The notes beneath the pieces were generated by a model, which made no database searches, was not told the origin of the DNA, and saw only the letters and a program-made list of their open reading frames with translations. Of a stretch of 5,597 bases of DNA, positions 1-5,469 are shown one piece after another (positions within the stretch are counted from its first letter, which is position 1; the number at the start of each line of letters is the position of its first letter). Position numbers and translations under genes: made by a program. The stretch comes from an uncultured Ruminiclostridium sp. Lineage in GTDB: Bacteria > Bacillota > Clostridia > Oscillospirales > Ruminococcaceae. Where the stretch lies: positions 1 through 5,597 of the forward strand of contig CAJUQV010000052.1 of the NCBI GenBank assembly GCA_910588335.1, given 5' to 3'.

Positions 1-18
1 TACTGGTCTTTTTGCCAT
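1..18 (-). CDS. Possible 5' end of a divergent gene running off the left edge (partial, six codons)
   Basis: On the minus strand an ATG at 18-16 opens a frame reading MAKRPV to the window edge. An AGGGTGA-like ribosome binding site lies just upstream of it on that strand (around 25-31). Six codons cannot identify a product. The placement, divergent from the cargo operon with roughly 100 nt of AT-rich spacer, would suit an independent gene. It may equally be chance. Confidence 0.25.
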
Positions 19-122
19 AGTTATTCACCCTATTACATTTTACTGTTCACCTTTCCTCTTGGATATGCTTACACAATTCTGCTTATTAGCTTAAATAATT
101 CCTAAACGCTATAACAAACGCC

Positions 123-151
123 TTGAATTTATTCGGCTAACCGTATATAAT
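123..151 (+). promoter_or_regulatory. Sigma-A-type promoter of the regulator/ABC cargo operon
   Basis: A -35 box TTGAAT (123-128) and a perfect -10 box TATAAT (146-151) are separated by exactly 17 bp. Transcription would start near 158, about 30 nt before the first gene. Two AAACGC copies (104-109 and 116-121) lie directly upstream of the -35 box. CGG-CTAA-CCG (134-143) sits in the spacer, and GTATA-TAAT-TATAC (143-156) spans the -10 box. These could be binding sites for the response regulator and the small HTH protein, which is inference. Confidence 0.7.
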
Positions 152-186
152 TATACTGATAGAGTTTGGAGAAAAGGAGAATGAAA

Positions 187-375
187 ATGTTAGAGTTTAT
201 TTCTGCCCCGGAAGCAGCTAAAAAATGGGGTATTTCAGAAAGACGGGTACAAAAGCTATGTGAGGAAAACCGCATACCCGGTGTGGCAAAATTCAGCCGT
301 ATGTGGTTGATACCAAAAGACGCAGAGAAGCCTGTTGACGCACGTAAAAAGGTAGTTCAAAAAGTAGATAAATAA
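187..375 (+). CDS. Small MerR/excisionase-like helix-turn-helix DNA-binding protein
   Basis: A 62-residue basic protein made almost entirely of one winged helix-turn-helix of the MerR/excisionase-like type. The ISAPEAAKKWGISERRVQKL segment (about residues 5-24) forms the two helices, and a wing-like FSRMWLIPKDA (about 36-46) follows. A lysine-rich tail ends the protein. Small proteins of this type are common in Firmicute mobile elements and usually act as local regulators. I chose the ATG at 187 because AAGGAG (174-179) lies 7 nt upstream. The ATG at 181, adding two residues, is possible using GGAG at 168-171. It is the first gene of the operon, 46 nt before the response regulator, and follows directly from the promoter at 123-151. 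A role as operon repressor or co-regulator is inferred from position; an excisionase role is less likely because no integrase is adjacent. Confidence 0.85.
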   Translation: MLEFISAPEAAKKWGISERRVQKLCEENRIPGVAKFSRMWLIPKDAEKPVDARKKVVQKVDK

Positions 376-421
376 TTGAGAATTGTCTGCTATCTTCAAT
401 TTGATACGGAGGTGCAAAAAA

Positions 422-1096
422 ATGAATACAAAAATATTGATAGTTGATGATGAAATAGACATTGTGTTAATGCTCCGTAGCTTTTTTGAAAGCAAAGGCT
501 ATCTTGTTTTATTTGCCACAAATGGCGAAGAAGCATTAAAACAAATAGAGCGGCAACCAAACATTATTTTACTTGATATAAATATGCCCGGATTGGACGG
601 CTTAGAAGTTTGTGAACGCATTCGCAATTATATATCCTGCCCTATCCTTTTTTTAACTGCCCGAATTGAAGATACTGATAAGGTAAGGGGGTTTGCCGCC
701 GGTGGTGATGATTATATAGTCAAGCCTTTTTCGCTTATGGAGCTTGAAGCAAGGGTAATCGCCCACTTGCGGCGGGAAAAGCGGCACAGCTTTGAAGCAC
801 AGGTAAGATTTTCCGGCGATTTGACGATTGACTATTTAGAGCGTTGTCTGTTTTTTTCCGATAAACGTGTTGGGCTTGCGAAAAAGGAATTTGATATTGT
901 AGAATTGCTATCCCAAAATCCGGGACAGGTCTTTGATAAAGAACGGATTTATGAGCGTATTTGGGGTTACGACAGTGAGGGGGACAGTAGCGTTGTAACA
1001 GAACATATCCGCAGGATACGAACAAAAATTGCGGCGCATACTGACCGGGTGTATATTGAAACGGTTTGGGGGTGTGGTTACAAATGGATAAAATAG
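422..1096 (+). CDS. OmpR-family response regulator transcription factor
   Basis: A 224-residue, full-length OmpR/PhoB-type regulator. The receiver domain (about 3-115) has the acidic pair D9-D10, the phospho-acceptor D52 in LLDINMPGLDG, the switch threonine T79 and the conserved K101 in KPF. A C-terminal winged-helix DNA-binding domain (about 130-224) contains the LAKKEFDIVELL and VVTEHIRRIRTKI segments typical of this class, and ends in ETVWGCGYKW. The ATG at 422 is preceded by GGAGGT (408-413) with 8-nt spacing; a 13-codon upstream extension of the frame has no comparable site. The gene overlaps the kinase gene by 13 nt, so the two very likely form a cognate pair. When phosphorylated by the kinase it presumably activates the operon or the downstream ABC genes. 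All catalytic residues are present, so it should be functional. Confidence 0.95.
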   Translation: MNTKILIVDDEIDIVLMLRSFFESKGYLVLFATNGEEALKQIERQPNIILLDINMPGLDGLEVCERIRNYISCPILFLTARIEDTDKVRGFAAGGDDYIVKPFSLMELEARVIAHLRREKRHSFEAQVRFSGDLTIDYLERCLFFSDKRVGLAKKEFDIVELLSQNPGQVFDKERIYERIWGYDSEGDSSVVTEHIRRIRTKIAAHTDRVYIETVWGCGYKWIK

Positions 1097-2265
1097 AACG
1101 TCCCGGACGAAATTTATCTCTCCGAAAAAGCCTTATATTTTATATTGTTGTTTTTGCTGTTATTGCCATAATTCTTTCAGTAGTGACATTTTCGATATGT
1201 GGTAGCATTGCCAATAAAATCAAATCATCTTATCCTTTAACTGGTGAAAAGTATTACTTGACGAATGAACAGGGTGAACAGTTGGGTAATGGTGCTTTTA
1301 TCGGTGATACAACTATCCCAATGTCTAAACAAGACGAACGCGCAATAGCCTTGTTGGAGCTGATACCTATAATTGTTACACCTGTTTATTCTGCTTTATG
1401 TATCATGGCGGCGTCTTTACTGTTTTATAGAAATAAATTGAAAATCCCGCTTGCAGAACTGCGGGCAGCGTCTGAAAAAATATCAAACAACGATTTGAAT
1501 TTTTCAATCGAATATGACAGTAAAGACGAATTAGGGCAGCTATGTACTTCCTTTGAAATTATGCGGACTACTCTTGTGGGTAACTTTTCTGAAATGTGGA
1601 GGCAAGTCGAGGAACGCAAACAACTTAATGCTGCCTTTGCGCATGATCTGCGTACTCCGCTTACAGTATTGAAAGGGTATGATGAAATGCTGCAAACAAG
1701 CGAGCATTCTCAAACTAAAGAAATTGCCGTTACTATGGGAAAGCATATATCACGTATGGAAACCTATGTAAGCAGCATGAGCAAACTCCACCGCATAGAA
1801 GATACACAGCCGGAGTGCAAACCTATTCTTTTGCAGCCATTTCTATCTTCTCTGTATGAAAGTGCAAAAATTGTATGCGCACAAAATGAAAAAGAGCTGC
1901 GTTTGCAAAATGAAGTGTCTGTTTCACGGCTCTCTCTTGATAGTTCGTTTATTTCACAAGTATGTAATAATCTGATTTCAAATGCTGTACGGTATGCCCA
2001 AACTACGGTAACATTATCTTTCGCTTTAAAGGATAACATTTTTTTGCTTTCGGTATCAGACGACGGAAAAGGCTTTGATAAAAATAGTCTGCATAAGGTA
2101 ACAGCTCCATATTTTACAGAGGAAACAGACCATTCCGACCACTTTGGACTTGGGCTATATATATGTAAATTACTCTGCGAACATCACGGCGGCTATTTGA
2201 AAATTGACAATATTCCAAATGGTTCAAAAGTTTCTGCATTTTTTGAATCAATGCCTTGTAGATAA
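1084..2265 (+). CDS. Membrane sensor histidine kinase (HAMP, HisKA, HATPase)
   Basis: A 393-residue orthodox sensor kinase. A basic N-terminus precedes transmembrane helix 1 (about 17-40). An extracytoplasmic loop of only about 48 residues (41-88) follows, then helix 2 (about 89-115), a HAMP-like linker (about 116-170), and a dimerisation/phospho-acceptor domain with H187 in FAHDLRTPL. The ATPase domain has the N-box NNLISNAVRYA (N296, N300), the G1 box DDGKGF (326-331) and the G2 box GLGL (355-358). The small sensor loop suggests detection of a membrane-active compound or of transporter state rather than a large ligand, which is inference. The ATG at 1084 lies inside the response-regulator gene and lacks a strong ribosome binding site, so translational coupling is likely. 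The gene is followed within about 20 nt by a hairpin terminator that separates it from the ABC genes. Confidence 0.94.
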   Translation: MDKIERPGRNLSLRKSLIFYIVVFAVIAIILSVVTFSICGSIANKIKSSYPLTGEKYYLTNEQGEQLGNGAFIGDTTIPMSKQDERAIALLELIPIIVTPVYSALCIMAASLLFYRNKLKIPLAELRAASEKISNNDLNFSIEYDSKDELGQLCTSFEIMRTTLVGNFSEMWRQVEERKQLNAAFAHDLRTPLTVLKGYDEMLQTSEHSQTKEIAVTMGKHISRMETYVSSMSKLHRIEDTQPECKPILLQPFLSSLYESAKIVCAQNEKELRLQNEVSVSRLSLDSSFISQVCNNLISNAVRYAQTTVTLSFALKDNIFLLSVSDDGKGFDKNSLHKVTAPYFTEETDHSDHFGLGLYICKLLCEHHGGYLKIDNIPNGSKVSAFFESMPCR

Positions 2266-2285
2266 AAAGTAGATAATTCCCCTTT

Positions 2286-2319
2286 ATACTCTCCATGAAA
2301 ACACATGGAGAGTATTTTT
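2286..2319 (+). terminator. Intra-operon rho-independent terminator or attenuator between kinase and ABC genes
   Basis: A perfect 12-bp stem (2286-2297 with 2304-2315) closes a six-base AAAACA loop and runs into a T-tract ending at 2319. The core arm is ACTCTCCATG against CATGGAGAGT. It begins 21 nt after the kinase stop and ends 26 nt before the ABC ATPase start, just ahead of that gene's ribosome binding site. No good promoter is visible between hairpin and gene. It therefore probably acts by partial read-through, setting the regulator-to-transporter ratio, or as a regulated attenuator. Confidence 0.75.
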
Positions 2320-2345
2320 GCTTTCAGTGAAGAAAGGAGTTTTAT

Positions 2346-3221
2346 ATGGAATTAAAGACAATCGAGCTGACCAAAAAATTTGGCTCAAAAACTGCTGTAA
2401 ACCATTTGAATATAACTCTGACAAATGGCGTTTATGGCTTGTTAGGCGCAAATGGGGCTGGAAAGACTACATTTATGCGACTGTTATGCAATATTCAAAC
2501 TCCCACGTCCGGGAAAATTGTTTTGAATGGTAAAAACATTGTGGGACTTAATGAAAAGTACCGTGATCTTTTAGGTTATCTCCCACAACACTTTGGCTAT
2601 TATCCCGATTTTTCAGCACTTGATTTTTTGCTGTATGTATCTGCCCTAAAAGGATTAAGTGAAAAAAGAGCAAAGAAAAAATCAAAGGAACTGCTTGAAG
2701 CTGTTGGCTTATCTGCTGAAAGCAGACATAAGATTAAAACCTTTTCCGGCGGTATGAAGCAGCGTTTGGGGATTGCACAGGCAATGCTCAACGATCCCCA
2801 CATTTTAATCTTAGATGAACCAACGGCGGGGCTTGACCCAAAAGAGCGTGTACGCTTCCGTAATTTGATAAGTGCCTTTGCTAAAAACCGCATTGTGATT
2901 TTGTCAACACATATTGTTTCAGATGTAGAATTTATCGCAGAAGAAATCATTATGATGAAATCGGGGCAGATTATCCACTTTGGGGAACCGCAGGAAATTA
3001 CTTCGGAGATTAACGGGCAAGTATGGGAATGTATTGTCCCGGCTGCTCATGCTGAAAGATATGCAGCTTCATTTAATACAAGCAATCTCCGTAACACAGA
3101 CCGGGGCGAAACGATATTAAGGATAATTTCTGATCGTCCGCCTATGGAAAATGCAGTAAAAGTGCAACCGAATTTGGAAGATTTATATTTATTTTACTTC
3201 AAAGGAGATACAGAAGAATGA
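2346..3221 (+). CDS. ABC transporter ATP-binding protein
   Basis: A 291-residue single-domain ABC ATPase with every diagnostic motif intact: Walker A GANGAGKTT (34-42), Q-loop glutamine Q81, signature FSGGMKQR (133-140), Walker B ILILDEP (153-159) with catalytic E158, D-loop AGLD (161-164) and switch histidine H189. A C-terminal extension (about 220-291) is typical of ATPases paired with ABC-2-type exporters, including lantibiotic/bacitracin immunity transporters. The start at 2346 is supported by AAGGAG (2334-2339) with 6-nt spacing. The stop overlaps the permease start in an ATGA arrangement, so the two should be made together. It would power export or membrane clearance of a compound sensed by the upstream kinase; the substrate is unknown. 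A 71-codon + strand frame across its start is a shadow. Confidence 0.95.
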   Translation: MELKTIELTKKFGSKTAVNHLNITLTNGVYGLLGANGAGKTTFMRLLCNIQTPTSGKIVLNGKNIVGLNEKYRDLLGYLPQHFGYYPDFSALDFLLYVSALKGLSEKRAKKKSKELLEAVGLSAESRHKIKTFSGGMKQRLGIAQAMLNDPHILILDEPTAGLDPKERVRFRNLISAFAKNRIVILSTHIVSDVEFIAEEIIMMKSGQIIHFGEPQEITSEINGQVWECIVPAAHAERYAASFNTSNLRNTDRGETILRIISDRPPMENAVKVQPNLEDLYLFYFKGDTEE

Positions 3222-4294
3222 AAAAACTAATTCAATTTGAATTGAGGAAAATATTCTCAAAACGTCTTACACAAGTTACTTTAATAGCATTGTTGCTTTT
3301 GTCGTTCCTTTTGGGTTTTTCGGCTTATCAAAATATGTATGCCTTTGACGGAAAAAACCGCGAGGGTACAGGGCGGACAGCCGTTGAAATTGATAAGTCT
3401 GTCGCAGAAAAATATGAGGGAATATTAACTGATGAAAAGGTACAACAAATGATTGCAGAGTTCAAGCCTACACAGGATTTGCATGGTATGAATGCAGTGT
3501 ATCTTTATCAAAACTCCTTGCAATCGGCTTTGTTTCGTAAATTTTCTGATATGAATGGCAACTGGAATGGTCTTAGTGTTTCTGATGTATTCGGAAATGA
3601 AGAAATCAAGATTGGATATACACATGGTTGGCTCAAAACAAGTGAAAATATGGTAAGAATATTTATAGTTTTATCATTAGTTGTCGCTATTATGACTGCA
3701 CCTGTTTTTTCGGGAGAATATGGGGGCGTTGACAATATCATTTTAACAAGCAAGTACGGAAAAACAAAATGTGCAACAGCAAAAATCATTGGAAGTATTT
3801 TAGCCGCATTGATTGTAACTATCGTTGTATCGGCAATTAACCTTATATATGCTTTTATACTGTACGGAAACGGGGGGCTGGATTGCAGTATTCTCTTTGC
3901 GCCTGCGGACTTCGTTGAGGGATATATTCCATTTAATATTACCTGCGGTACATTGTTAAAATATCAAATACTTTTGGCTTTTACCAACACTATTAGTATT
4001 ACAGGTATTACATTGGTTTTGTCTGCTGTATGTAAAAATCAAATGGTAGCATTAGTCGCTTCTGCTGCAATTTATCTTTTCCCTATCATGCTGCCTGTTA
4101 CTGAAACAAGCCCATTATTCAAAATCATTACACTTTTGCCACTGTATCACGCACAGTTTGTTTCCCTCATGTCGGTAGAACAAATAAGTGGTAATGTACT
4201 TTATGCACTAATGGCTGTACCAGTTGCATTGATACTTATGGGGATTGGTGTTTTTATTTCCCGTAGGATTTTTGCAAAACATCAAGTTTCATAA
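3218..4294 (+). CDS. ABC-2-type transporter permease, six predicted membrane helices
   Basis: A 358-residue membrane protein. A basic amphipathic N-terminus (MKKLIQFELRKIFSKR) leads to helix 1 (about 17-37). An extracytoplasmic region of about 105 residues follows (38-144), then five more hydrophobic segments at about 145-167, 190-216, 247-272, 276-296 and 327-347, and a short basic C-terminus. This matches ABC-2-type permeases of drug and peptide exporters, where the first external loop is commonly enlarged. Its start overlaps the ATPase stop by 4 nt, with AAAGGAG at 3201-3207 inside the ATPase gene. Only one permease gene is present, whereas LanFEG and CprABC systems have two, so it probably works as a homodimer with two ATPase copies. 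The sequence shows no frameshift or truncation. It is the last gene before the terminator at 4396-4433. Confidence 0.92.
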   Translation: MKKLIQFELRKIFSKRLTQVTLIALLLLSFLLGFSAYQNMYAFDGKNREGTGRTAVEIDKSVAEKYEGILTDEKVQQMIAEFKPTQDLHGMNAVYLYQNSLQSALFRKFSDMNGNWNGLSVSDVFGNEEIKIGYTHGWLKTSENMVRIFIVLSLVVAIMTAPVFSGEYGGVDNIILTSKYGKTKCATAKIIGSILAALIVTIVVSAINLIYAFILYGNGGLDCSILFAPADFVEGYIPFNITCGTLLKYQILLAFTNTISITGITLVLSAVCKNQMVALVASAAIYLFPIMLPVTETSPLFKIITLLPLYHAQFVSLMSVEQISGNVLYALMAVPVALILMGIGVFISRRIFAKHQVS

Positions 4295-4335
4295 ATAGAC
4301 TAATTAAGATATATAAATCAACATTAAACTGCCGC

Positions 4336-4363
4336 ACGACGGCAAAAGAAAAAAAGCCGTCGT
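4336..4363 (+). other. Short GC-stem hairpin with A-rich loop downstream of the permease gene
   Basis: ACGACGGC (4336-4343) pairs perfectly with GCCGTCGT (4356-4363) around a 12-base loop that is all A except one G. No T-run follows, so it is not a standard terminator on the + strand. It lies 42 nt after the permease stop and could be an mRNA 3'-stabilising structure. It may also mark where the cargo module joins the element backbone. Confidence 0.5.
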
Positions 4364-4395
4364 ACAGCAGAGGTATTTTCATGCGCCTATTTTAC

Positions 4396-4433
4396 ACGGC
4401 GGCTTTTGAGAGATCAAAGCCGCCGTTTCTTTT
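4396..4433 (+). terminator. Rho-independent terminator closing the cargo operon
   Basis: ACGGCGGC (4396-4403) pairs with GCCGCCGT (4419-4426). The stem is extended past one bulged T by TTTGA (4405-4409) with TCAAA (4414-4418), closing a GAGA loop. The tract TTTCTTTT follows immediately. It lies about 100 nt after the permease stop and is the first strong terminator there, so it probably ends the HTH-to-permease transcript. Its 3' arm can also pair with a second GC-rich arm downstream. Confidence 0.8.
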
Positions 4434-4465
4434 ATCCTCTAAAGTAATACGCGGTTTTTGTTAAA

Positions 4466-4492
4466 GCGGCGGCGAAAGGAGGTAGCCGCCGT
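4466..4492 (+). promoter_or_regulatory. Hairpin presenting the ribosome binding site and burying the start codon of the 36-codon ORF
   Basis: GCGGCGGC (4466-4473) pairs with GCCGCCGT (4485-4492), the outermost pair being a G-T wobble. The 11-base loop contains AAAGGAGGT (4475-4483). The GTG start (4491-4493) lies largely in the 3' arm. Translation of the small ORF could thus depend on whether this stem is open. The 5' arm can alternatively pair with the 3' arm of the cargo terminator (4419-4428 with 4464-4473). Confidence 0.5.
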
Positions 4493-4601
4493 GAAGCACA
4501 AACCGTATCGACAAAATTCGCCAATTCTTGATTTATCAAAAAAAGCCCGTCCACCACCGGGGCATACTTTACCCATGAATATGAACTGTGTAATCAACTG
4601 A
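4491..4601 (+). CDS. Putative 36-aa leader peptide upstream of the sigma-like gene
   Basis: A GTG-start ORF of 36 codons reading MKHKPYRQNSPILDLSKKAR, then PPPGH and a short tail ending CVIN. AGGAGG (4477-4482) lies 8 nt upstream, one of the two strongest ribosome binding sites in the window, which is the main reason to believe it is translated. The peptide is basic, has no membrane segment, and carries three consecutive prolines (residues 21-23), a motif known to slow ribosomes in the absence of EF-P help. A terminator-like hairpin starts 21 nt after the stop and the sigma-like gene follows at 4787. This resembles leader-peptide attenuation, as known for the short ORF ahead of tet(M) in Tn916. 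I do not recognise it as a known protein. A minus-strand 103-codon frame overlaps it but has a poor start. Confidence 0.5.
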   Translation: MKHKPYRQNSPILDLSKKARPPPGHTLPMNMNCVIN

Positions 4602-4622
4602 ATACTGCTTACAATTCCCTTG

Positions 4623-4662
4623 CGTCCGTTTGCATTTTGCAGACGGGCGTATTTTGCTTTAT
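4623..4662 (+). terminator. Attenuator-like terminator between leader ORF and sigma-like gene
   Basis: CGTCCGTTTGCA (4623-4634) pairs with TGCAGACGGGCG (4638-4649) over 12 positions, two of them G-T wobbles, with a TTT loop. The T-rich tract TATTTTGCTTTAT follows (4650-4662). The 3' arm segment GACGGGC (4642-4648) is also perfectly complementary to GCCCGTC (4545-4551) inside the leader ORF, offering a possible antiterminator pairing. Stopping transcription here would shut off the sigma/HTH operon. Confidence 0.6.
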
Positions 4663-4665
4663 CCT

Positions 4666-4718
4666 CAAAAAATTTTTCAAAAAGACCTGCTTTCGTTTGG
4701 CAGTTTTTGAAATTTTTG
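4666..4718 (+). other. Long imperfect AU-rich hairpin in the sigma-gene leader
   Basis: Starting 4 nt after the attenuator tail, CAAAAAATTT (from 4666), CAAAAA (4678-4683) and CTGC (4687-4690) pair in order with AAATTTTTG (4710-4718), TTTTTG (4704-4709) and GCAG (4700-4703). The left arm has small bulges and the apex loop is nine bases. It forms most of the spacer between the attenuator and the sigma gene's ribosome binding site. Its role is unknown; low complexity explains part of the match. Confidence 0.4.
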
Positions 4719-4757
4719 TGGTGTGGGGTATGAAAGGGGAAATCAAACAATCACCCG

Positions 4758-4780
4758 CTTTCGCGGACGCGAAAGGAGGT
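4758..4780 (+). promoter_or_regulatory. Hairpin overlapping the strong ribosome binding site of the sigma-like gene
   Basis: CTTTCGC (4758-4764) pairs perfectly with GCGAAAG (4769-4775) around GGAC. The 3' arm runs into the ribosome binding site AAAGGAGGT (4772-4780), which lies 7 nt before the ATG at 4787. The stem could mask the first bases of that site. The 12 bases GCGAAAGGAGGT (4769-4780) are identical to those ahead of the 36-codon ORF (4472-4483). Confidence 0.5.
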
Positions 4781-4786
4781 GAGAAC

Positions 4787-5230
4787 ATGAACGAACCTAA
4801 TCGTACCGAATGGGAAATACGTTGCGCTTTTAACGGTTTCTGCAAACGGGCGTTGAAGTATGAAGCAAGCAACGCCCACCGTGACGTAAGACACCACCAA
4901 CTGCGTGAAGTTGCTTTTTCAAGCCTGTTGCCGCAGGAAGAAGAACAGCTTTACACAACTGACCGTCATTTTGCGAATGAAGAAGCTGATGATAAGTCTT
5001 TTTATGTGGCTGGAATGGAAATTACGCCGAAACTTTTGGCTGACGCTATACACGCGCTGCCGGAAGAAAAACGCGACACGGTATTACTGTATTATTTCTT
5101 TGAAATGAGCGACCCGGAAATAGCGAAGCTCCTTAATATTTCAAGGAGTACGGTACAGTACCGACGGACAAGCTCTTTTGAGCTGCTGAAACGCTATTTG
5201 GAGGAACGAGCCTATGACGAAGAACAGTAA
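4787..5230 (+). CDS. Sigma-70-like RNA polymerase sigma factor of ICE type (Tn916 Orf7-like)
   Basis: A 147-residue protein whose C-terminal half is a clear sigma region 4. The ALPEEKRDTVLLYYFFEMSD segment (about 90-109) is followed by a helix-turn-helix EIAKLLNISRSTVQYRRTSS (about 111-130), which would contact the -35 element. The N-terminal part (about 8-48, WEIRCAFNGFCKRALKYEAS...) resembles the shortened region-2-like section of Tn916-family Orf7 proteins rather than a full region 2. In that family this protein is part of the regulatory module controlling excision and transfer. The ATG at 4787 is chosen for its near-perfect AAAGGAGGTGA site; the frame stays open upstream to 4637 but lacks a comparable start. 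The gene overlaps the next by 17 nt. A structured leader upstream suggests control after transcription initiation. Confidence 0.88.
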   Translation: MNEPNRTEWEIRCAFNGFCKRALKYEASNAHRDVRHHQLREVAFSSLLPQEEEQLYTTDRHFANEEADDKSFYVAGMEITPKLLADAIHALPEEKRDTVLLYYFFEMSDPEIAKLLNISRSTVQYRRTSSFELLKRYLEERAYDEEQ

Positions 5231-5462
5231 CAGCGACCACGACGAACGCGGTTTGTTGCCGTTCCCGGTAATCATAGCCGCAACCAAAGGCGACCCGGAC
5301 GCAATGAAAATTGTGTTGAGCCATTACGAGGGCGATATGCTTACCCTGTCTGTCCGCAAAATGCGCGACGAGCGCGGTAATACATATTACGGGACAGATC
5401 AGGACATATACGACCGTCTGCGTTCCCGGCTTATCCGGGCGGTATTGGATTTCAAGGTCTGA
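5214..5462 (+). CDS. Helix-turn-helix domain protein of ICE type (Tn916 Orf8-like)
   Basis: An 82-residue protein with a hydrophilic start (MTKNSNSDHDERG) and the conserved core LPFPVIIAATKGDPDAMKIV (about 15-34). The middle section HYEGDMLTLSVRKMRDERGN and the end YDRLRSRLIRAVLDFKV follow. This is the pattern of the short helix-turn-helix proteins that accompany the sigma-like gene in Tn916/Tn1549-type elements, where they take part in regulating excision and transfer genes. The ATG at 5214 overlaps the sigma-like gene by 17 nt and has GGAGGA (5200-5205) with 8-nt spacing, so the two are translationally linked. In relatives the excisionase and integrase genes follow; here the window ends first. 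Length and core are complete. The precise function is not established by sequence alone. Confidence 0.85.
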   Translation: MTKNSNSDHDERGLLPFPVIIAATKGDPDAMKIVLSHYEGDMLTLSVRKMRDERGNTYYGTDQDIYDRLRSRLIRAVLDFKV

Positions 5463-5469
5463 TATATCC

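Noticed and set aside
166..186. Upstream TTG start for the small HTH protein
   Set aside because: No ribosome binding site precedes 166, and the added residues are simply the translated ribosome binding site of the ATG at 187.
383..421. Upstream start for the response regulator
   Set aside because: The 13 added residues precede the normal receiver-domain start and include the translated ribosome binding site of 422.
256..1025. Minus-strand open frames opposite the HTH and response-regulator genes (256-495, 735-1025)
   Set aside because: They mirror well-supported genes, have no good ribosome binding sites, and show no recognisable domain.
2204..2277. Promoter for the ABC genes in the kinase 3' end (TTGACA at 2204-2209, GATAAT at 2272-2277)
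   Set aside because: The boxes are far too widely spaced, and no partner at 16-18 bp fits either one.
2318..2533. 71-codon + strand frame overlapping the ABC ATPase start
   Set aside because: It is out of frame with a protein carrying all ABC motifs and has no domain of its own.
4406..4435. Possible promoter TTGAGA, 18 bp, TTTTAT within the cargo terminator
   Set aside because: The -10 match is poor and the boxes are made by the hairpin and T-tract themselves. It could drive the leader ORF but is not strong enough to annotate.
4439..4750. Minus-strand 103-codon open frame opposite the leader region
   Set aside because: It needs a TTG start without a convincing ribosome binding site, its residues look unlike a folded protein, and it runs antisense to the small ORF and across both hairpins. 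I cannot exclude it fully.
4637..4786. N-terminal extension of the sigma-like protein by 50 residues
   Set aside because: The extension covers the terminator tail and the AU-rich hairpin, reads as low-complexity FKK/FEIF sequence, and lacks a good ribosome binding site. The ATG at 4787 has a near-perfect one.
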